Program-made: the position numbers and the translations under genes
Source: Bifidobacterium breve
Lineage (GTDB): Bacteria; Actinomycetota; Actinomycetes; S36-B12
DNA: 5,254 nt
Reading direction: 5' to 3'
Assembly: GCA_943328365.2 (NCBI GenBank)
Contig: CALPZT020000152.1
Coordinates: 1-5,254 of the forward strand
Part shown: positions 1 to 5,021 of the stretch, piece after piece
Layout of the letters: each line of letters starts with the position of its first letter
How positions within the stretch are numbered: the first letter of the stretch is position 1
The notes under the pieces: model-generated
Database searches by the model: none
What the model was told of the DNA's origin: nothing
What the model saw: the letters and a program-made list of their open reading frames with translations, nothing else

Positions 1-488
1 ACGTGCCAGATCGTGCGACGACCGTCTACCCCGTCCCGACTGAGCGTGCTGAGCTCCGGTCGAAGCGCGACGAGGTCATCGCGGCGATCGGCAACGTGCA
101 GCTCATCGACGTGCGGTCACCTGATGAGTACGCCGGACGGCTCCTCGCGCCCGCCCACCTGCCGCAGGAGCAGTCGCAGCGACCAGGTCACATCCCGACA
201 GCGAGCAACGTGCCCTGGTCGAAGTCCGCGAACGATGACGGCACCTTCAAGTCCGACGCAGAGCTCGTCGACCTCTACACGGGCGCGGGACTCGTCGAAG
301 GGGCTCCGACCATCGCCTACTGCCGTATCGGCGAGCGCTCCGCGCACACGTGGTTCGTGCTGCACGAGGTGCTCGGCTGGGAAGACGTGAAGAACTACGA
401 CGGCTCGTGGACCGAATACGGATCTCTCGTCGGCGTTCCGGTTCAGGTCGGCGACGCAGCGGGCTCACCGGCCGGCGGTGCGTCGTAG
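1..488 (+). CDS. sseA: Thiosulfate sulfurtransferase (rhodanese), C-terminal domain, 5' end outside window
   Basis: Partial gene: the first complete codon is at position 3 and the frame is open to the left edge. The visible 161 residues are the catalytic second domain of a two-domain rhodanese of the mycobacterial CysA2/SseA type. Such enzymes move sulfur from thiosulfate or another donor to a thiophilic acceptor through a persulfide on the active-site cysteine, in the cytoplasm. Seen in the sequence: the LIDVRSPDEY strand (fragment residues 34-43), GHIPTASNVPW (62-72), the active-site loop CRIGERS with Cys107 (codon 321-323), HTWFVL (115-120) and the C-terminal NYDGSWTEYG (131-140). The GTG at position 3 is probably an internal valine, because a single-domain protein starting there would lack the usual first domain. 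The TAG at 486-488 overlaps the start of the next gene, which supports co-translation. The family call is very secure; the symbol is a family convention (sseA or cysA are both used). Confidence 0.93.
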   Translation, partial: VPDRATTVYPVPTERAELRSKRDEVIAAIGNVQLIDVRSPDEYAGRLLAPAHLPQEQSQRPGHIPTASNVPWSKSANDDGTFKSDAELVDLYTGAGLVEGAPTIAYCRIGERSAHTWFVLHEVLGWEDVKNYDGSWTEYGSLVGVPVQVGDAAGSPAGGAS

Positions 489-763
489 TGTGCGGGGCGA
501 ACCCTGAGCGAACCCAGACCGGCGACTACGCCATCACTGGAACGGTTGCGGTCGATGGAGTGAGGCGACCCGGTGCCTATGTGCGACTGCTCGACAAGGA
601 TGGCGAGTTCGTGGCCGAGAGCCCGACGAGCCGCGAAGGCTCCTTCGCGTTCTTCGCGGCACCCGGCGACTGGACAGTGCGGCTCATCCTGCCGACCGGG
701 TCGATCGACCGCAGGACCGTGCTCACCGAGAAGGGCGGCGCATCAGTCGAATTCGCGGTGTAG
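488..763 (+). CDS. sseC: SseC-like DUF1416 protein
   Basis: A 91-residue protein that matches the DUF1416/SseC family, which in actinobacteria sits directly downstream of the sulfurtransferase gene. Its biochemical role is not established; a link to sulfur transfer is inferred from this constant pairing. The family signature is visible: an N-terminal Met-Cys-Gly, then TGTVAVDG (residues 17-24), AYVRLLDKDGEFVAE (30-44) and GSFAFFAAPGDWTVR (51-65). This is a compact beta-sandwich pattern like that of carboxypeptidase regulatory-type repeats. Related mycobacterial proteins are about 100 residues, so the length is normal. I chose the GTG at 488-490 because it places Met-Cys at the N terminus, as in relatives, and because it overlaps the preceding TAG by one base (TAGTG). 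The open frame continues further upstream, but that part only shadows the sulfurtransferase. No strong ribosome site is seen, which fits translational coupling. Confidence 0.9.
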   Translation: MCGANPERTQTGDYAITGTVAVDGVRRPGAYVRLLDKDGEFVAESPTSREGSFAFFAAPGDWTVRLILPTGSIDRRTVLTEKGGASVEFAV

Positions 764-818
764 CCGACAGCTGCTGCGGTACGCGATGCTTGCGAAGCTA
801 TGAGAGATGCTTGCGAAG
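764..818. other. Convergent intergenic gap
   Basis: A 55-bp gap between the stop of sseC (plus strand) and the stop of the large membrane protein gene (minus strand). It holds most of the 21-bp tandem duplication described separately. Each copy has a short hairpin, GCTT-GCG-AAGC. The 4-bp stem has no T-tract after it, so I do not call it an intrinsic terminator. Confidence 0.6.
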
Positions 819-826
819 CTATGAGA
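785..826. repeat. Perfect 21-bp tandem duplication over a stop codon
   Basis: Positions 785-805 and 806-826 are identical 21-mers beginning GATGCTTGCG. On the minus strand the second copy (806-826) contains the last two codons and the TAG stop (819-821) of the large membrane protein gene. Because 21 is a multiple of three, the other copy supplies a second in-frame TAG at 798-800. Each unit contains GCTT-GCG-AAGC, a small stem-loop. The exact identity suggests a recent duplication. Confidence 0.95.
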
Positions 827-3140
827 ACTGCGTCATGTAGATCGCGGAGACGAGCAGCACGGCACCGCCGATTCGGTACCACACGCGCATCGATGGCCGC
901 AGGTACCAACGGGTATCGCCCTCGCGTGGCTCCTTGGCGAACATGCCAAGGGCCGCGAGGGCGAGCCCGGGCAGCATGAGCACGACGAATGAGGTCCTGG
1001 CGAGATCCGGGCCGCTCGTGACGAGAAGCGAGATTGCGGTCGTGATGCCGAGTGAGACGAGGAGAATCACGACGAGCTTCGGGATGCCAACCGGGGTTGC
1101 GTGAAACAGCCGGGGACTATTGGGCGTGTACCTCGCAATGATGTCGCACGCCTGTGCGGCGGCGAAGATTGCGGCGCCGGCCCATAGCTGCCAGGACGTC
1201 CCGATGAAGGCGATCGCGACGAATACGAACAGGGTCGTGCGTATGCAGGCAACGATGCTGCGGTGGAGCACGCCGGGCGTGGAGATGGGTGCCGGCGCCA
1301 CCTCGGCGAGCCGCCCGGGGAAGGTGCGCGCAGCGAACTCCTCGAGGCTGACCCGCAGGAGCAGCCCGACCAGTGCGATGAGGGCGATGAGGTTGGCGGA
1401 CTGCACGATCGGCAGCTGATACCCCGATAGCCCGGATAGTGAACCGACCATGCTCTGCACCGCGAAGGCGCCGATGAGCGGGATGATGACGAAGTCGGTG
1501 AGCCGCTCCCACAGGTCGTAGTCGTCGCGGCCCCGCCGGAGAGGTCGGGCTGCGCCGGCGATGAGGGCCGGGCCGAACCCGATGACGCCGAGGCCGAGGA
1601 GGGTGCGGATGCTGTCGGCCCCGGTGATGCCACCCATGATGCCGACACCCGCTGCGAAGACGACGAAGGCCGCGAATCCGGCCATTGCGTCAAGGGTGCC
1701 GATGAACGTGATGAGGCCGAGGATGACAACGCTCGGGGCGAGGGCGAGTCCGTTGACCCCGATGACCCCGAGTATCGCGAGCACGACCGCGGCGATGGGG
1801 AGCAGCAGCGCCGCGGAGCCGAACATTGCCCGCAGGTAGGTGCTGTCGGCCAGGAGTCGCGCAGTGAGCGGTGAGAGCCGCGACGCAGATGAGATCGAGA
1901 CGTGATGCGATCTGTCGACATGCGATGTCAGCGGTGGCCGCCAGATGCGCCATCGATCGGCCATGCCGGCAACGCCGAAGCCGGCAGCGAGCCCGGCGAA
2001 GGAGACATCGACGCTTGAGAGCGAGCCTTCGGTTCGACGCTCGCGCACATGGTCGCCCTGATGGCGTCCGACGTCCTCGGCTCGACGGCTCGCGGGATCG
2101 GAGGACGAGGACGAGGACGATGACGAGGACGATGACGAGGACGATGACGGGGATGAAGGTGATGACGTGGGCGACGGCACCGGGATGCCTCCGGCGAGCG
2201 CCCCCGCCGAGAGCCCGATGACGCCGAGCACCGCGACGACCGCGACGGTCGTGTCGACGACCTGCTTCGGCTCGTTGAGGGCATCGTAGGTAGGCAGGGT
2301 GATGCTGCGCTGCTGGGTGGGTGCACCGCGGGTGGCCGATGCTTCGGCCACCTCGCTGGTGGAGGCGACGACCTGCGCCGCCGATGCCTCGGTGACGGCA
2401 GGAACTGGTGTCGGTGTCGGAGTCGGTGTCGGTTCGGGCGCGGCGAGCGCGCGACTGCCGGAGATGCCCTCCGACGGGTTGCCGGCGGGAGCAGCCGTCA
2501 CGTCGATGGTCACCTCGCCCGCTCGGGCTGCGGTGACGAGGACTGATGGCAGCCCATCACGAATCGAAGCAAAGGGCGCGGTGATGGTCGCGCTTGGCCC
2601 GGCTGGCCCGCCGCCGATCGAGACGGCACCTGCGCCGACGGTGACCGTCACCGTGATGAGCTCGTTCGCTCCACCCTCGGGGACGTCACCTCCGACGAAG
2701 GAGATCGACACGGCAACGGGAGTGCCGACGACCAGCTTCGTCTCGCCGATCACGACAGTGGGCGCAGTGCCTCCACCATTGCCACCACCATTCCCGCCGC
2801 CACCACTGCCACTTCCGCCGGAACCGTCGCTCGTCGTCGACCCCTCGGTCGGCTGCTTCGTTGATGGCGCGACCGGCTCGGCCACCGGCGTCGGGGTCTT
2901 CCAGGTCTCACCCGGGGGTGGCTCAGTGCAGGCGGGGCCGCCCTCTCCGCAGGTGGGCATGGGAGCCGGGCCGGGGACCGGGGTCCCGACGACGCAGGGC
3001 TGACCGGTATTGCCGCACGGCGGCGGCTCGGTCGGAGTGTCGACCGCGTTGGCCGGGCCACCCGCGAGGAACCCGGCGGCGAGCACCGTGATCAAAGACG
3101 CCGAAAATCCGAGGACCAGAAGGCGCGACGCACGACGCAT
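819..3140 (-). CDS. Modular secreted/multi-pass membrane protein with poly-serine linker
   Basis: A 773-residue protein of unknown function. Domain order: signal peptide (residues 1-32, hydrophobic core about 7-26, likely cleavage after ANA at 30-32); two Cys mini-loops CGNTGQPC (42-49) and CGEGGPAC (64-71); Pro/Thr-rich stretch; Gly/Asn/Ser linker (about 106-124); a beta-rich, possibly Ig-like segment (about 127-218); Thr-Pro repeats (237-247); a transmembrane helix (about 296-318); 16 consecutive serines (332-347); a charged segment (about 350-370); then roughly ten hydrophobic segments between 440 and 769. The topology would place the N-terminal half outside and the serine run and charged segment inside. 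The start ATG (3138-3140) gives the signal peptide and follows AAGAAGGGA by 6 nt. The frame extends further upstream, but that part overlaps the divergent gene and its ribosome site. The architecture resembles uncharacterised Microbacteriaceae membrane proteins I recall, not a named family. Gene reality is high; function is unknown. Confidence 0.85.
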   Translation of the reverse strand: MRRASRLLVLGFSASLITVLAAGFLAGGPANAVDTPTEPPPCGNTGQPCVVGTPVPGPAPMPTCGEGGPACTEPPPGETWKTPTPVAEPVAPSTKQPTEGSTTSDGSGGSGSGGGGNGGGNGGGTAPTVVIGETKLVVGTPVAVSISFVGGDVPEGGANELITVTVTVGAGAVSIGGGPAGPSATITAPFASIRDGLPSVLVTAARAGEVTIDVTAAPAGNPSEGISGSRALAAPEPTPTPTPTPVPAVTEASAAQVVASTSEVAEASATRGAPTQQRSITLPTYDALNEPKQVVDTTVAVVAVLGVIGLSAGALAGGIPVPSPTSSPSSPSSSSSSSSSSSSSSSSDPASRRAEDVGRHQGDHVRERRTEGSLSSVDVSFAGLAAGFGVAGMADRWRIWRPPLTSHVDRSHHVSISSASRLSPLTARLLADSTYLRAMFGSAALLLPIAAVVLAILGVIGVNGLALAPSVVILGLITFIGTLDAMAGFAAFVVFAAGVGIMGGITGADSIRTLLGLGVIGFGPALIAGAARPLRRGRDDYDLWERLTDFVIIPLIGAFAVQSMVGSLSGLSGYQLPIVQSANLIALIALVGLLLRVSLEEFAARTFPGRLAEVAPAPISTPGVLHRSIVACIRTTLFVFVAIAFIGTSWQLWAGAAIFAAAQACDIIARYTPNSPRLFHATPVGIPKLVVILLVSLGITTAISLLVTSGPDLARTSFVVLMLPGLALAALGMFAKEPREGDTRWYLRPSMRVWYRIGGAVLLVSAIYMTQFS
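2100..2147 (-). repeat. In-frame serine microsatellite (3 x 12 bp)
   Basis: Inside the large membrane protein gene, three perfect 12-bp units (2112-2123, 2124-2135, 2136-2147; plus-strand CGAGGACGATGA) plus a degenerate flank at 2100-2111 encode 16 consecutive serines (residues 332-347) from TCC, TCG and TCA codons on the minus strand. The mixture of serine codons follows the DNA repeat, so the tract probably grew by slippage. Unit gain or loss would keep the reading frame. Confidence 0.93.
2400..2432 (-). repeat. Thr-Pro linker repeat
   Basis: A 6-bp periodic stretch on the minus strand encodes alternating Pro-Thr (residues 237-245, then Val-Pro) between the beta-rich extracellular segment and the region before the transmembrane helix. 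Such PT runs are typical rigid linkers in secreted actinobacterial proteins; here it supports an extracellular position for this half of the protein. Confidence 0.8.
2769..2825 (-). repeat. Gly/Asn/Ser-rich flexible linker
   Basis: Residues 106-124 of the large membrane protein are almost only Gly with Ser and Asn (for example GGGGNGGGNGGG). They separate the Cys-loop, Pro-rich N terminus from the beta-rich segment. The DNA is correspondingly repetitive (CCACCA/CCGCCG on the plus strand). Confidence 0.8.
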
Positions 3141-3146
3141 GCTCCA

Positions 3147-3155
3147 TCCCTTCTT
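3147..3155 (-). promoter_or_regulatory. Ribosome binding site for the large membrane protein gene
   Basis: Minus-strand AAGAAGGGA lies 6 nt before the ATG at 3140, and a second GGAG sits almost against the start. It decides the start in favour of 3140 over upstream in-frame alternatives that run into the divergent gene. Confidence 0.6.
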
Positions 3156-3212
3156 GCCGGATGGGCAGGATGATACCGAGCGGCGAGACCGTGCGTCCGG
3201 GTTATGAGCCAA

Positions 3213-3225
3213 ATGCGATACGCAT
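3213..3225. repeat. Short palindrome ATGCG-N3-CGCAT
   Basis: Perfect 5-bp inverted repeat with a 3-nt spacer in the divergent intergenic region. CGCAT recurs at 3266-3270, at the end of a doubled GCAACGCA. A regulatory role is only a possibility. Confidence 0.45.
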
Positions 3226-3270
3226 CCGCGTGATCGACGGACTCGTCCGAGTGGCAACGCAGCAACGCAT

Positions 3271-3295
3271 CGGCAAGGATTCAATTGCCGAATCC
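3271..3295. repeat. Two interlocked inverted repeats
   Basis: CGGCAA (3271-3276) pairs with TTGCCG (3285-3290), and GGATTC (3277-3282) pairs with GAATCC (3290-3295). The arms interlock and share base 3290, so the two hairpins exclude each other. The centre holds CAATTG (3282-3287). The element ends 41 bp before the DUF6629 start codon, a reasonable place for an operator or for a 5' leader of that transcript. Confidence 0.5.
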
Positions 3296-3325
3296 CCCTC
3301 ACTGTCGGCATCTGGCCGAGGCAGT

Positions 3326-3330
3326 GAGGA
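3326..3330 (+). promoter_or_regulatory. Ribosome binding site for the DUF6629 gene
   Basis: GAGGA lies 6 nt before the ATG at 3337 (within AGTGAGGA). It supports the short N terminus Met-Cys-Leu-Ser that is expected for this family. Confidence 0.65.
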
Positions 3331-3336
3331 TCCGGA

Positions 3337-4023
3337 ATGTGCCTATCCGTGGAGTTCGACATCGTCGCCGGAGCCGCGATCAGCGTCGTCGCGATCGACG
3401 CCATTCGCCATCACCGAACCGGGCGCGAACTCCCGCTGGCGCTGGTCCCCGCAGTGCTGGCCGTCCATACCTTCCTCTCGGCGGTCGTATGGCTGGGAGT
3501 CGACGGCACGGTTTCCGAGCCCGTGGCTCACACCGCCTCCGTGCTCTACCTCTTCATCGCTTACGCGCTGCTGCCGATCTACGTGCCGATCGCCGTCCTG
3601 CTCATCGCCCCGCCCGACTGGCACCGAAATGCCGTCCTGGTGATGTGCGCCGTCGGTGCTATCCCGGCTCTCGGCTACGGGTATGCCCTGATGCAGGGCC
3701 AGGGGACGGCTTCGCCGGACAGCTACTACATCGCGTTCGGAATGCAGGGAACGGCCGGCGTGCTCGGAGTGCTCTACGTGGTGAGCACGTGCGGCGCGCT
3801 GCTGCTCTCCGGCTCGGCGCCGCTCATTGCCTGGGGTGTGGTGAATGCGGTCGCAGTCTCTGCACTCGTCGCATGGAACAGCCTCGGCCTTCCGGCGCTG
3901 TGGTGCCTCTGGGCCGCGGTTACGAGCGGGTTCGCCGCGTGGTGCCTGCGAAAGGAGCGCCCCCAGCAGATTGAGACGGACTGGGTCGCGGAGGCCCTCC
4001 GGCCCCGCGGAATTCGGCCCTAG
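3337..4023 (+). CDS. DUF6629-type seven-helix membrane protein
   Basis: A 228-residue integral membrane protein. The N terminus MCLS, a charged loop followed by ELPLALVPAVLAVH (residues 31-44), VVWLGVDG (50-57), LLPIYVPIAVLL (78-89) and the C-terminal PALWCLWAAVTS (186-197) fit the pattern I recall for DUF6629, whose members usually begin MCFS and end with a W-C-x-x-A-A helix. About seven hydrophobic segments are visible, near residues 7-23, 34-54, 66-90, 99-117, 135-157, 160-180 and 185-204, followed by a short charged tail (205-228). The function of the family is unknown; no catalytic motif stands out. The start is set by GAGGA at 3326-3330. It is transcribed away from the large membrane protein gene and runs to within 3 nt of the convergent lipoprotein stop. 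Membrane location is secure; the family name rests on memory of the motifs. Confidence 0.82.
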   Translation: MCLSVEFDIVAGAAISVVAIDAIRHHRTGRELPLALVPAVLAVHTFLSAVVWLGVDGTVSEPVAHTASVLYLFIAYALLPIYVPIAVLLIAPPDWHRNAVLVMCAVGAIPALGYGYALMQGQGTASPDSYYIAFGMQGTAGVLGVLYVVSTCGALLLSGSAPLIAWGVVNAVAVSALVAWNSLGLPALWCLWAAVTSGFAAWCLRKERPQQIETDWVAEALRPRGIRP

Positions 4024-4026
4024 ACC

Positions 4027-4935
4027 TCAGTCTCCTTGACGAATCCCGTCGCACGCCGTCGCGAGCAGACTCCACCAGGTTGGCAGGTCTGCTGTCGGCA
4101 CGGCGAGCGTGAGCGGCACATCAGCCCCGTCGGCCCGCACCCAAAGGGTGAAGACGAATGGCTTCGAAGACTCGCCCATCGAGTGCCCGTCGCAGCGGCC
4201 CGAGCTGCTGGCCACGATCGGCAGGCGACTTTGCCGTTGGTCCGGCACTCGCCACGGGAGAGGGGCGACGGGCGTGAAGTCGACGAGGACGGAACCGAGG
4301 GCGCCGTTGACCTCGATTGGCGCACCGAAGGGAGGGTTGCGTGCAATGTCGACGAAGCCGAGCCAGACGCGCCGCCCTTCTTGCTGAGCCGGTCGCCAGT
4401 CGGCGCCCAAGGTGAAGGCAGCCCGATCTTGGAGCGACGCCACCGCGCAGTCGTGGGTGCGGATGCGTTCGAGCAGTTGGGCGTCGGGGAGGTCCGTGAG
4501 CTCGATAGTGCTGGATTCGCCCTGCTCATCGGTGATGGTGATGCGAGCGGAGGCTGGCCGTGGCAGCTCGGTCGCGTTGCAGTCAGCGCTCGTCAGCGTG
4601 ATCGGCAGCGCAACGGCCACATGGGGCTGGATGAGGACAGGACGGTGGTCCCATGCGGCGTCGACTTGCCGGGCGAAGCCAGCGGCCTCGAGCCTGACGT
4701 CGGTCACCGACACCGGTGCCGAGTCGCCGAAGACCAGTCGCAGGGACACCACGCGCTTGATTTGATCGCGGCGCTGCTGGGTGATGCTGGCAATGACGGG
4801 GTCGACCTCGGGTTCAGCAGCGATTGCTGCGCTCGGAGCCGCGGTAGGCGGTGCGGAAACAACCGAGGTTACGGGCGCTGAGCAGCCGGCGAACATGAGC
4901 GGAAGCGTCATCACAGCAATGATCGCGGCGCGCAC
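4027..4935 (-). CDS. Putative lipoprotein with duplicated domain
   Basis: A 302-residue probable lipoprotein of unknown function. A short signal peptide ends at a lipobox-like FAGC with Cys18; Phe at the -3 position is less usual than Leu. A Ser/Ala/Pro-rich tether follows (about 19-45), so the folded part should sit outside the membrane. Two segments look like copies of one domain: about 61-163 and 189-295. Each has a beta-rich start, then LPI before a Cys (LPIT...C119; LPIV...C248), then a strand pattern, then a second Cys 44 or 47 residues later (C163; C295), which may form one disulfide per domain. The start is GTG at 4933-4935, preceded by GGGGGAG with a 9-nt gap; this places the signal peptide at the N terminus. 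It probably shares a transcript with the gene upstream on the same strand. I do not recognise a family. Confidence 0.85.
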   Translation of the reverse strand: MRAAIIAVMTLPLMFAGCSAPVTSVVSAPPTAAPSAAIAAEPEVDPVIASITQQRRDQIKRVVSLRLVFGDSAPVSVTDVRLEAAGFARQVDAAWDHRPVLIQPHVAVALPITLTSADCNATELPRPASARITITDEQGESSTIELTDLPDAQLLERIRTHDCAVASLQDRAAFTLGADWRPAQQEGRRVWLGFVDIARNPPFGAPIEVNGALGSVLVDFTPVAPLPWRVPDQRQSRLPIVASSSGRCDGHSMGESSKPFVFTLWVRADGADVPLTLAVPTADLPTWWSLLATACDGIRQGD

Positions 4936-4944
4936 CCGGCCATT

Positions 4945-4951
4945 CTCCCCC
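4945..4951 (-). promoter_or_regulatory. Ribosome binding site for the lipoprotein gene
   Basis: Minus-strand GGGGGAG, 9 nt before the GTG at 4935. It directly adjoins, and by two bases overlaps, the last unit of the 18-bp tandem array, so array growth or loss happens just upstream of the translation signal. Confidence 0.6.
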
Positions 4952-5021
4952 GGCCGCAGTGCTCATGCCGGCCGCAGTGCTCATGCCGGCCGCAGTGCTC
5001 ATGCCGGCCGAAATGCTCATT
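4950..5021. repeat. 18-bp tandem repeat array at a gene junction
   Basis: Three perfect units, plus-strand CCGGCCGCAGTGCTCATG, at 4950-4967, 4968-4985 and 4986-5003, and a fourth degenerate unit at 5004-5021 (CCGGCCGAAATGCTCATT). The degenerate unit contains the stop codon of the upstream minus-strand gene (TGA, 5017-5019). On the minus strand each unit carries ATGA, a start/stop overlap, so the original junction motif has been copied three more times toward the lipoprotein gene. There are no spacers between units, so it is not a CRISPR array. Confidence 0.95.

Larger units (their letters stand above)
3141..3336. promoter_or_regulatory. Divergent intergenic control region
   Basis: 196 bp between the starts of two genes that point away from each other, so both promoters should lie here. 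I found no convincing -35/-10 pair in either direction; CATAAC on the minus strand near 3198-3203 is a weak -10 candidate without a clear -35. The region is rich in small symmetric elements: ATGCG-ATA-CGCAT (3213-3225), a direct repeat of GCAACGCA (3254-3261 and 3262-3269) and two interlocked inverted repeats (3271-3295). These could be operator sites, but no regulator is known. Confidence 0.5.

Noticed and set aside
350..487. Longer N terminus for the SseC gene
   Set aside because: The added part is Arg-rich shadow of the sulfurtransferase; relatives begin Met-Cys, as does the GTG at 488.
785..826. Intrinsic terminator
   Set aside because: The stems are only 4 bp and no T-tract follows in either direction.
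1067..1921. Alternative minus-strand frame of 284 residues inside the membrane domain
   Set aside because: Ser/Arg/Pro-rich composition typical of an out-of-frame reading; the chosen frame gives clear membrane helices.
2299..3003. Long plus-strand frame of 234 residues opposite the secreted half of the membrane protein
   Set aside because: Low-complexity Pro/Gly/Val shadow of the minus-strand linkers; no domain pattern and no ribosome site noted.
3141..3404. Upstream extension of the large minus-strand frame, adding 88 residues before the signal peptide
   Set aside because: It would overlap the start and ribosome site of the divergent DUF6629 gene and bury the signal peptide, while ATG 3140 has its own ribosome site.
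4036..4881. Plus-strand frame of 281 residues opposite the lipoprotein gene
   Set aside because: The minus strand gives a signal peptide, lipobox and repeated domains; the plus frame has no recognisable structure and is a GC-rich shadow.
4814..5020. Minus-strand frame starting MSISAG and repeating MSTAAG as a separate small gene
   Set aside because: It is made of the 18-bp array and then runs out of frame through the lipoprotein gene with an Arg/Cys-rich sequence that does not look like a protein; kept only as a possible restart effect in the findings.
4950..5021. CRISPR array
   Set aside because: The 18-bp units are directly adjacent without spacers, and no cas genes are nearby.
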